This document shows positions 27,178-34,184 of a stretch of 64,000 nucleotides of DNA, piece by piece. A program made the translations under genes and the position numbers. Under the pieces are notes generated by a model that saw only the letters and a program-made list of their open reading frames with translations, made no database searches and had not been told where the DNA came from. The stretch is from Sphingomonas sp. (GTDB lineage: Bacteria > Pseudomonadota > Alphaproteobacteria > Sphingomonadales > Sphingomonadaceae), in assembly GCF_019635455.1 (NCBI RefSeq), contig NZ_JAHBZJ010000002.1, positions 186,001-250,000 of the forward strand, written 5' to 3'. Numbering within the stretch: position 1 is the first letter of the stretch; each line of letters begins with the position of its first letter.

Positions 27178-27956
27178 TGGCCGCGACAGGCGAGAAGGTC
27201 GATGATCTCCTCGACCCGCGCCGGATCGCCCGCCGCGACGACCTCACCCGAACTGCCGGCGTGGAGCGGATCGCCGTTCCAGTCGCACATGACGCCCCCG
27301 GCGCCCTCGACCACCGGCACCAGCGCCGCAAAGTCGTGCAGCTTCAGCCCTGCCTCGATCACCAGATCGAGATGGCCCGACGCGACCAGCCCGTAATTGT
27401 AGCAGTCCCCGCCCAGCACGGTGCTCATCACCTTTGCATCGACATGTTCGAACGCGTGCAGCTGGTCGTCGCCGAACAAGGCGGGCGACGTGGTGGCGAG
27501 CAATGCGGTCGACAGGTCGCGGCAGCTGCGGGCGCGCGCGGGCCGGTCGTTGAACAGCGTCGCCCGCCCGGTCACGCCCAGCCAGCGCTCGCCGATGATC
27601 GGCTGATCGATGATGCCCAGCACCGGCCACCCGCCCTCCAGCAGCGCGATCAGCGTGCCAAAGATCGGACGTCCCGCGATGAAGCTGCGCGTGCCGTCGA
27701 TCGGATCGAGCACCCAGGTCCGCCCGCTGCTCCCCTCGCGCGCGGCACCTTCCTCGCCGATGATCGAATCCATCGGCCGTTCGGCGACGATCAGGCGGCG
27801 CATCGCCGCCTCCGCCTCCGTGTCGGCCAGGGTCACCGGCGAGGCATCGGCCTTCACCTCCAGCCCGTGCTCGGCGCGGAAATAGGGGCGGATCGCCACG
27901 CCCGCCGCATCGGCAAGGCGCAGGGCAAGGTCGATATCGGCCTGGGTGACGGGCAT
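27174..27956 (-). CDS. hisN: histidinol-phosphatase, inositol monophosphatase family (HisN type)
   Basis: A 260-residue metal-dependent phosphatase. Motif A is IIGEEGA and WVLDPIDGTRSFIAG, which supplies the Mg-binding Asp residues. Motif B is close to AGLKLHDFAALVPVVEGAGGVMCDWNG, with Asp in place for the third metal. In actinobacteria and alphaproteobacteria such proteins perform the histidinol phosphate step of histidine synthesis. The TRSFIAGRPIFGTLIAL segment favours the HisN subgroup over plain inositol phosphatases, but related activity is possible. Confidence 0.85.
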   Translation of the reverse strand: MPVTQADIDLALRLADAAGVAIRPYFRAEHGLEVKADASPVTLADTEAEAAMRRLIVAERPMDSIIGEEGAAREGSSGRTWVLDPIDGTRSFIAGRPIFGTLIALLEGGWPVLGIIDQPIIGERWLGVTGRATLFNDRPARARSCRDLSTALLATTSPALFGDDQLHAFEHVDAKVMSTVLGGDCYNYGLVASGHLDLVIEAGLKLHDFAALVPVVEGAGGVMCDWNGDPLHAGSSGEVVAAGDPARVEEIIDLLACRGH

Positions 27957-27984
27957 ATCCCCGACTAGCCGCGCCCGCGCGCGA

Positions 27985-28764
27985 TTAGAAGGGGAACCAG
28001 CGGCTCTTTTCGCTGAACTTCATATATCCGACATTCACGCCGGCGCGCCAGCCGACGCCCAGCCGGACCGGAATCAGCACCACGTCGCCACGACGCAGAT
28101 AGGTCGCCGAAAGGCCCCCGACGAAATAGACGCGCCCCTCGCCGGCCGGGAAGCGTTTGAAGAGTTCCTGGCTGTCATAAAGGTTGTAGACGAGCACGAA
28201 GACCTTGTTCGCGTCACCGCCGACATCGAAGCCGACCGAGGGGCCGGTCCAATAGACCTTTCGCTCGCCCTCCACCGCATGGACCATGATGCCCGATCCA
28301 TAGCGCAGGCCCACGACGATGGCGCCCGACCCTTCGCTGCCGGCGATATAGGCATTGGGTTCGCCCTGATCCTTCAGGATATCCTCGATCAGCGAGGCGA
28401 GGCCGCTCGCGCCCTTGCCGAACACGCCTTCGGCGGCGCTCACCAGGCGAACCTTGTCGAACGTCGTCGGAACTTCCGGTTTTTCCAGACCACCGGCGGT
28501 TACCGGAGCCGTTGCGGGGCCAGGCATGGGTGCGGGCGGGGTCTGTGGTGCGGACGGCGCTTCATAGGGCGCGCCCGCATCGACCGGCTGGCCCGCAGGC
28601 GGCGGATAGGACTGGCCAGCCGGAATCGGATTTTGCGGCTGCTTCAGATCGGCGTCGATCGCGGTATCGGGATCGACCGTCCGGATCGACTGGGCGGCCG
28701 CCGGCCCTGCCGCCATCGGCGGCACCGCCAGCGCCATCACCAGCCACGTCAACGCGCGTCGCAT
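27985..28764 (-). CDS. DUF1134 family envelope protein (EipA-like)
   Basis: About 259 residues. A signal peptide (MRRALTWLVMALAVPPMAAGPAAAQ) is followed by a Pro/Ala-rich linker and then the DUF1134 domain (VSAAEGVFGKGASGLASLIEDILKDQGEPNAYIAGSEGSGAIVVGLRYGSG). In Brucella, the DUF1134 protein EipA is a periplasmic envelope-integrity factor. The start at 28764 follows GGAGGGAG with a five-base spacer. Highly typical of alphaproteobacteria. Confidence 0.88.
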   Translation of the reverse strand: MRRALTWLVMALAVPPMAAGPAAAQSIRTVDPDTAIDADLKQPQNPIPAGQSYPPPAGQPVDAGAPYEAPSAPQTPPAPMPGPATAPVTAGGLEKPEVPTTFDKVRLVSAAEGVFGKGASGLASLIEDILKDQGEPNAYIAGSEGSGAIVVGLRYGSGIMVHAVEGERKVYWTGPSVGFDVGGDANKVFVLVYNLYDSQELFKRFPAGEGRVYFVGGLSATYLRRGDVVLIPVRLGVGWRAGVNVGYMKFSEKSRWFPF

Positions 28765-28922
28765 AGAAACTCCCTCCCGCATCGTGCGGCCTATCGTGCG
28801 TCATGCCGGGCCGGCAATGAACCGGCGATGACCCGAGTCGATTTCGCGCCCAACCGCGCGCAAACATGCCATTGATCGCCCCCCAAACCCTCGCTATAGC
28901 CCGCGCCTTGCCGCTGGCGTCC

Positions 28923-29012
28923 GGAGACGTGGGTGAGTGGCTGAAACCAACGCTTTGCTAAAGCGTCGTACGGGGAACCGTACCGAGGGTTCGAATCCCT
29001 CCGTCTCCGCCA
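28923..29012 (+). tRNA. tRNA-Ser (anticodon GCT)
   Basis: The acceptor GGAGACG pairs with CGTCTCC, followed by G and encoded CCA. The anticodon stem ACGCT/AGCGT encloses loop TTGCTAA, giving anticodon GCT, which reads AGC and AGT. A long variable arm (CGTACGGGGAACCGTACG) marks the class II serine tRNA. The T arm GAGGG-TTCGAAT-CCCTC is intact. Accessory DNA begins just after its 3' end. Confidence 0.97.
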
Positions 29013-29382
29013 TTATCCATTGATTATATTGGATATTTTAGCCGCAGCGCCCGCAATTCCCATAAAGGCTCCCCGAAAGTGGATTTGCTAGCCAGAGTTA
29101 GGACTGCCATCGAGCATTTCGATCTAGCTCTTTAGAAGCTGCCTTAAGGCATGGCAGAGATACAGGCCGGGGCAGCGAGGGTGGGGTATGGGGGTAATCC
29201 ATGCAACACATATGTCTTGCTCCCTCTCACAAATGCGGCGCGAAATGTTCACATGCGACAGCTCCGCCCTTCCTACCACACCTTTCAAACAGATGTGGCG
29301 GATGGCTTCCTCGTATGCTGGACACCAGTGGTAAGATCGGCGCATCTGAAGCAAATCTTTTAACAACGTAGGGGAATCGCGG
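29013..29382. other. 370-bp AT-richer stretch without a supported gene
   Basis: Starts directly after tRNA-Ser with TTATCCATTGATTATATTGGATATTTT, the shift from the GC-rich core. Short frames exist on both strands but have no ribosome site and no recognisable protein. No copy of the tRNA 3' end was seen elsewhere in the window by eye. Confidence 0.5.
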
Positions 29383-30042
29383 ATGATCGAGCTGTCGAAC
29401 AGCGATTTAGCTGCTGTCTGGCAAGCTATTTATCAGCGGACAGACTACCGATGGCCAATTGGACAATCTTCCGCCGCCAAATTGGCTATGCTCACAAGTG
29501 TGGTAAACGCTGGGTCATCCCGCGATGAGCTATCAGCGGCCCTGAGTCCTATGCTCGTTTCCGATGACGCAAATAGGGCCGCCCAATGGATAATTCGAGA
29601 CTGGGGAGGTATACGTCGGACCAGCGATACGAGCATTGAACAAATGGTGATTGGGTTCCGGGATTACTCTATCGAAGCCGTTAACGATTTTATCTCTGAA
29701 CACGGGTGCAACCGCATATCATCATGGAGCAAGTTACTGGCGTTTCAGAACACTGAAAGGTGGGCGATCTATGATAGTCGAACGGCTGTCGCGCTGAATG
29801 TGGCACTAATGTCGGCTGGTCGTGATCCTTGTTTTGAGATGCCGCTTTCGCGAAACAAAACGATCAAACCGAAGCACGCTGCGATTAGGGCCGAACAAAA
29901 TCACAGATCACTGGTTGGTTATCTCGACTATCTTTCCGTCTTGAACGCCTTGAAGGTCTATCGGAATCTTCAAAATATAGGGCAGGTCGAAATGATCCTT
30001 TTCGCCAATGCCGAAGCCATCGTCAACGCTTCATCACGGTAA
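29383..30042 (+). CDS. hypothetical protein in tRNA-adjacent island
   Basis: A 219-residue soluble, mixed helical protein, not confidently recognised. The segment WSKLLAFQNTERWAIYDSRTAVALN resembles the helix-hairpin-helix/OGG-fold proteins in which YDSR-x-A-x-AL recurs, so a DNA glycosylase-like or defence role is possible but not shown. Its codon use is clearly different from the flanking genes (many A/T third positions), pointing to transfer. TAGGGG lies about nine bases before the ATG. It is alone in its orientation between tRNA-Ser and the ParB-like gene. Confidence 0.65.
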   Translation: MIELSNSDLAAVWQAIYQRTDYRWPIGQSSAAKLAMLTSVVNAGSSRDELSAALSPMLVSDDANRAAQWIIRDWGGIRRTSDTSIEQMVIGFRDYSIEAVNDFISEHGCNRISSWSKLLAFQNTERWAIYDSRTAVALNVALMSAGRDPCFEMPLSRNKTIKPKHAAIRAEQNHRSLVGYLDYLSVLNALKVYRNLQNIGQVEMILFANAEAIVNASSR

Positions 30043-30254
30043 CTCCTCTGGTGGCCAGAGCTTAGCCTCGGCCCGGTCGGGGTGACTACACGCAACGCCG
30101 CTGGCTAACTGGCTTTCGCGCGATTCTTTGCATACAGGGTTTCCTATTGGGACAGGATGCATAGCAAGATATTGAATTACAGTCAGAACATCGGCTTTTA
30201 AGGGTGTCCGCCCTCCAACACCGCGATCATTCCACGCACCTTCTCCAACAGCTC

Positions 30255-30925
30255 TCAGCGCACCTCCGCGTCAGTGATCCCCGGAATAGCTGCCCCCGCT
30301 TCATCCAGCGCGCGGTGGGCCTCCCGTTCCAGCCTCCGCTCCGGGCTAGCTTCACGCGCGCCGCCCCTGCGGCTGCCCCCGGTCGGATGGCGCTCGGCTA
30401 ACGCCCTTGCCACGGAAGGAAAATCCTGCTGGGTCCAACGGGCCAGCGTGCTTTTAGGAATGCCCAGTTCCTCCCCCATCTCTCGATAAGACTTGTGCTG
30501 GCCGCGTCTGCGCCCCCAGTGCTTCCGGGCTTTGATATACGCGCGAAACATCTCCCGCTGCTCGGCACTAGAGAGGGGGAGGCCGTGTTTTCGGTTGGCC
30601 TCGTAGCCCCATAGCGCCGCCTCATCCATGCTTCCTGTGCTGCGCACCAGCGCGCCGGTCTCCTCCACCCCCAGCGCCTTCATCGCATCCAGCCGGTGCC
30701 AGCCATCGACAAGAATCAGCGCGCCGTTGATCCGGGAAAGTAGGATAGGGGGAAGGCCTCCCCCGCCTCCATCGCCTGAATGTAACGGCGGCGGGTTGGG
30801 GAATTGATGCCCTTGCTCCGAGGTTGCAATTCGGGGAGGGTCACGATGCTGGCGACCGCGACAATTTCCTCCCGCTCGCTGCTGTCAGCTTGGGGCATGG
30901 AGAGAGGGATGCGCGATGGATGCAC
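30255..30925 (-). pseudogene. ParB-like nuclease-domain protein, frameshifted
   Basis: Two overlapping frames make one ParB/Srx-type protein. The first (30925 down to about 30750) gives EIVAVASIVTLPELQPRSKGINSPTRRRYIQAMEAGEAFP. The second continues PILLSRINGALILVDGWHRLDAMKALGVEE, the ParB core with the nucleotide-binding GxHR-like WHRLDA, then a helix-turn-helix (SYREMGEELGIPKSTLARW). Only one base is missing: the G run at 30748-30752 has five instead of six. After the stop at 30255 the frame stays open for 18 more codons to a TAA at 30198, so the stop may also be premature. It may be a real lesion or a homopolymer sequencing error. Start codon GTG 30925 or ATG 30898. Confidence 0.8.
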
Positions 30926-30940
30926 GCCGGAAGCCCCCGG

Positions 30941-31072
30941 TCATGCCTTCGGCCCGATAACCCGCACAGCCGGGTTGAGCCTATATTCCTTGAGTTGCCT
31001 CCCGTTTCGGGTCTTTCGTCCGTTCCGCGACTGAATCAAGTTCCGCCCGTGAGTATCCTTTGTGTTGGTCAT
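30941..31072 (-). CDS. small basic protein upstream of the ParB-like gene
   Basis: A 43-residue reading frame (MTNTKDTHGRNLIQSRNGRK...) rich in Arg, Lys and Asn. It is supported by a strong GGAGGTG ribosome site seven bases before the ATG. It ends 15 bases before the ParB-like start, in the same direction, so both are probably one unit. No family was recognised; it could bind nucleic acid. Confidence 0.5.
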   Translation of the reverse strand: MTNTKDTHGRNLIQSRNGRKTRNGRQLKEYRLNPAVRVIGPKA

Positions 31073-31157
31073 GCGCGCCCACCTCCGTGTAGGTGGCAAT
31101 ATATTTTGCCAAAAAATGACGGTCACAAAGCCGAATCCGAAAGTGCGATAAGTAATA

Positions 31158-32606
31158 TCATGAATTAGTTCGCTTGCGGGTACCCCTCTCGGGAACGGGC
31201 ATGGACTGATCTTTGCCGGGCGGGTTTGGAAGTGGAAGCGTTTTCGCTGACTTGCGCGCTAGATGTAGTAAACCACTAGTGCTTGGCAACACTGGAGGCA
31301 GCGCCATCTTCGCGCCAAACCGAAAAGCCGCCGTGAGGTCGCCGAAGGTCTGCCGCCGCCAGTCGCTGATGTTCGGCTCGCGCACGCCCGTCACCTGCTC
31401 GAGAAATCGCAGCACCGATGTGTGATCGAACGGCTGGCTGCACACGTAGCCGCCCGCGGTCCATGGCGAGATGATGATGCACGGTACACGAAAGCCCGCG
31501 CCGACCGGTACGCCATTCACGAATTCACCCGGCGTACCCGCGGACGGTGAAGGCGGCAGGACGTGATCGAACAGTCCGTCGTTCTCATCGTAGTTCAGGA
31601 TGAAAGCGGTCTTGGCCCAGACATCGGGATTGGCGGCGAGCGCGTCGAGCTTGCTCGCGATGAACTCCGCGCCGGCGGCCGGCATCGAATTGGCCGGATG
31701 CTCCGACCCTTCGTCGCTGGGATGTAGCCAGGTGACGGTCGCCAGCCGATCGTGGAGCGCGTCATATTCGAATTCGCCATCGGTGGCGGCCGGCATGCCC
31801 TTGACCCGGAACGGCGATCCGGGCGGCGCGTCCATGAAGTTGCGGAACAAGCGCAGCACATTGAAACCGGTACCCTTGTCGGCGTTTTGATACACCTTCC
31901 AACTGACGCCCGCCGCCTCCAGCCGCTCGGCATAGGTGGTCCAGGTCAGCCCTTCCTTCGGGGTTCCCTGAGACGTCTGCGGGGGGCCGTACTTTCCGTC
32001 GGCGTCGATCGTGCCGGTCAGCCAGTAGAAGCGGTTGGGCCGGGTCGAACCCATCACCGAGGAATGATAACCGTCGCAGATCGTGAAAGCGTCGGCGAGC
32101 GCATAGTGGAACGGGATGTCCTCGCGCTTGAAATAGCCCATCGTGAACGGCCCCTCGACGCCGTCGGCGGCACGGTGCGCGGGCAGCCAATTGTCCATCC
32201 GCCCGCCATTCCAGGCGGCGTGCTGCACCGCCCAGCTATGGTCGGTCGACGGCAGCGCCTGTGCGCTGGTCGAGAAGGTGTCGAGGTGGAACGGGAGCGT
32301 AAAGCCTAGCGGATTGGCCGGATCGGGCTGGTGGAACACGTCGCGTCCGCTAGCGAGCTTCATCGCGTGTTTGTCGCCAAACCCGCGCACCCCCGACAGC
32401 ATGCCGAAATAATGGTCGAACGAGCGGTTCTCGAGCATCAGCATGACGACATGCTTGATGTCCTTCAGTGACCCGGTCCGCCGCGGACCCTGCGCCATCA
32501 GCTTCTGCACATTCGGTGGCATCAGCCCGGTCGCCGCGGAAAACGCGGCCGCGCCTGCCGCCCCGCTGAGCAGGCGGCGGCGGGTGAACAGCGGGGCATC
32601 AGTCAT
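31158..32606 (-). CDS. phospholipase C/acid phosphatase-like phosphoesterase, Tat-exported
   Basis: A 482-residue protein of the PF04185 phosphoesterase family. It starts with a twin-arginine signal (MTDAPLFTRRRLLSGAAGAAAF). The metal and nucleophile region is VVMLMLENRSFDHYFGML (residues ~54-70), followed by ICDGYHSSVMGSTRPNRFYWLTG and the late ILNYDENDGLFDHVLPP and HTSVLRFLEQVTGV. It lacks the two C-terminal DUF756 domains of classic phosphocholine-specific phospholipase C, so it is nearer to AcpA-like enzymes. It should cleave phosphate mono- or diesters outside the cytoplasm. It follows phoD by 11 bases. Confidence 0.9.
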   Translation of the reverse strand: MTDAPLFTRRRLLSGAAGAAAFSAATGLMPPNVQKLMAQGPRRTGSLKDIKHVVMLMLENRSFDHYFGMLSGVRGFGDKHAMKLASGRDVFHQPDPANPLGFTLPFHLDTFSTSAQALPSTDHSWAVQHAAWNGGRMDNWLPAHRAADGVEGPFTMGYFKREDIPFHYALADAFTICDGYHSSVMGSTRPNRFYWLTGTIDADGKYGPPQTSQGTPKEGLTWTTYAERLEAAGVSWKVYQNADKGTGFNVLRLFRNFMDAPPGSPFRVKGMPAATDGEFEYDALHDRLATVTWLHPSDEGSEHPANSMPAAGAEFIASKLDALAANPDVWAKTAFILNYDENDGLFDHVLPPSPSAGTPGEFVNGVPVGAGFRVPCIIISPWTAGGYVCSQPFDHTSVLRFLEQVTGVREPNISDWRRQTFGDLTAAFRFGAKMALPPVLPSTSGLLHLARKSAKTLPLPNPPGKDQSMPVPERGTRKRTNS

Positions 32607-32617
32607 GATCGGATCCT

Positions 32618-34180
32618 TCAGGCGCGGTGGAGCGCGGCGCGATCGGGCGTCACCGCAAAGCTGGCCAACGTCGAAAGCTTGCCATCGCGGCGGGCGATCG
32701 TGTCGAGCCCCTTTACATCGGTCCGCCAACGCTTTGCGGTAATGTCGAACAGCTGGTAGCCACGCTGGTCCGCATAGAGCGCGACATGCGGGTTGTTGCG
32801 CTTGATCGTGTCGAGCTCGGCGATCGGGCCGCCATCGCCATTGGTCGAGATCGAGGTGCCGAGGAACTCGACCGCCGCCATCTCCCCGTCGAGCGCGTCC
32901 TCGTGGACTGGCACGGTACCCGCGAAATGCTTGTGATAATCGCCCGAGGCGATGATCACGTTGGACAGCCGGTGGTCGCGGATCGTGTCGATCAGCCGGG
33001 CGCGCGCGGGGCGGTAACCATCCCATGTGTCGGTTGCGAGGTTGGGCGCGGTTTCGTCTGCCTTGCGCCGGTCGAACGGCATGATCAGGATCTGCTGCGC
33101 GATCAGGTTCCAGCGCGCGCTGTTGCCCAGGCCGTCGCTCAGCCATTTCTCCTGCGTCGTGCCGAGGACTTGCGGCCCGTTATGCTCGGCGGGCGTGCAG
33201 GGCTTGCGCTTGCCGTCGTCGCAGACCTGGTCGCTGCGATAGGTGCGCGTATCGAGCAGGTGGACACGAAGTAGCCCACCGTAATCGAGCCGGCGGTATG
33301 CGAGCATGTCCTGGAAACGCGGGAACTGCGCGGCGCGCACGGGCATGTGCTCGTACCACGCTTGCATTGCGGCGAAGCGGCGCAGTGCGAACACTTCCGG
33401 CGGGGTGTTCTGTTCGTCTGTCAACCCGACCCAATTGTTGTCGACCTCATGGTCGTCGAAGGTCGACAGGAATGCGCAGGCGCGGTGCGCAGCCTGTAAA
33501 TCGGGGTCGGATTTGTATTGCGCGTAGCGGCGCCGATAGTCGTCGAGCGAATAGAGTTCGTCGCCGATATGCTCGCGCACGCAATTGGGTTTGCCGTCGA
33601 TCTTGGGACAGACGCGCTGCGCCCAGTGCTCGTAGATGTAATCGCCGTAATGGAAGACCGCGTCGAGGTCGGGTTCCTGCGCGAGGTAGCGATAGGCGGT
33701 ATAATAGCCGCCCTCCCAATGCTGACAGCCCGCCAGCCCGATCCGCAGCCGATCGACCGGCGATCCTGCTGCGGGTGCGGTGCGCACCGTCCCGACCGGG
33801 CTCGTCGCGCCGCCGACACGGAAACGATACCAATATGCGCGTCCCGGTTTCAGCCCGGCGACCTCGACATGCACACTGTGTCCGAGCTCTGGCCGCGCGA
33901 ACGCCTCGCCCTTTTGCGCGACCCGGGCAAAGCGTTCGTCCTCGGCAACCTCCCAAGCCACTGCCACCGCCTGCATCGGCATGCCGCCGCCGCGCTGGAG
34001 TGGCTTGGGCGCGAGGCGGGTCCAAAGCACGAAGCCGTCGGGCCAGGGATCACCCGACGCAATCCCCAGCGTGAACGGATCGCCCTCGATCGTCGCCGCG
34101 AACAGCGCCTGTCGCGACAGGCCAGCCAGCAGGACCAGCCCACCGGCGGTGTGGATCAGCGTGCGGCGATCGAAGTGCAT
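32618..34180 (-). CDS. phoD: alkaline phosphatase D family phosphodiesterase
   Basis: A 520-residue PhoD. The start MHFDRRTLIHTAGGLVLLAG is a Tat-like signal. An N-terminal beta domain (TLGIASGDPWPDGFVLWTRLAPKPL) and the metal-binding core follow: GLAGCQHWEGGYYTAYRYLAQEPDLDAVFHYGDYIYE, FLSTFDDHEVDNNWVG and the late SGDYHKHFAGTV. PhoD enzymes are extracytoplasmic Ca/Fe phosphodiesterases; the Bacillus subtilis enzyme cleaves teichoic acid. It lies between a TonB receptor gene (4 bases) and a second phosphoesterase (11 bases), so all three are probably co-transcribed. Confidence 0.93.
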   Translation of the reverse strand: MHFDRRTLIHTAGGLVLLAGLSRQALFAATIEGDPFTLGIASGDPWPDGFVLWTRLAPKPLQRGGGMPMQAVAVAWEVAEDERFARVAQKGEAFARPELGHSVHVEVAGLKPGRAYWYRFRVGGATSPVGTVRTAPAAGSPVDRLRIGLAGCQHWEGGYYTAYRYLAQEPDLDAVFHYGDYIYEHWAQRVCPKIDGKPNCVREHIGDELYSLDDYRRRYAQYKSDPDLQAAHRACAFLSTFDDHEVDNNWVGLTDEQNTPPEVFALRRFAAMQAWYEHMPVRAAQFPRFQDMLAYRRLDYGGLLRVHLLDTRTYRSDQVCDDGKRKPCTPAEHNGPQVLGTTQEKWLSDGLGNSARWNLIAQQILIMPFDRRKADETAPNLATDTWDGYRPARARLIDTIRDHRLSNVIIASGDYHKHFAGTVPVHEDALDGEMAAVEFLGTSISTNGDGGPIAELDTIKRNNPHVALYADQRGYQLFDITAKRWRTDVKGLDTIARRDGKLSTLASFAVTPDRAALHRA

Positions 34181-34184
34181 CGGT

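Noticed and set aside
29124..29366. Open frames on both strands after tRNA-Ser
   Set aside because: No ribosome site, mutually overlapping, and no protein-like pattern; likely chance frames in AT-rich DNA.
30941..31126. Longer version of the small basic protein starting at 31126
   Set aside because: The inner ATG at 31072 has a far better ribosome site.
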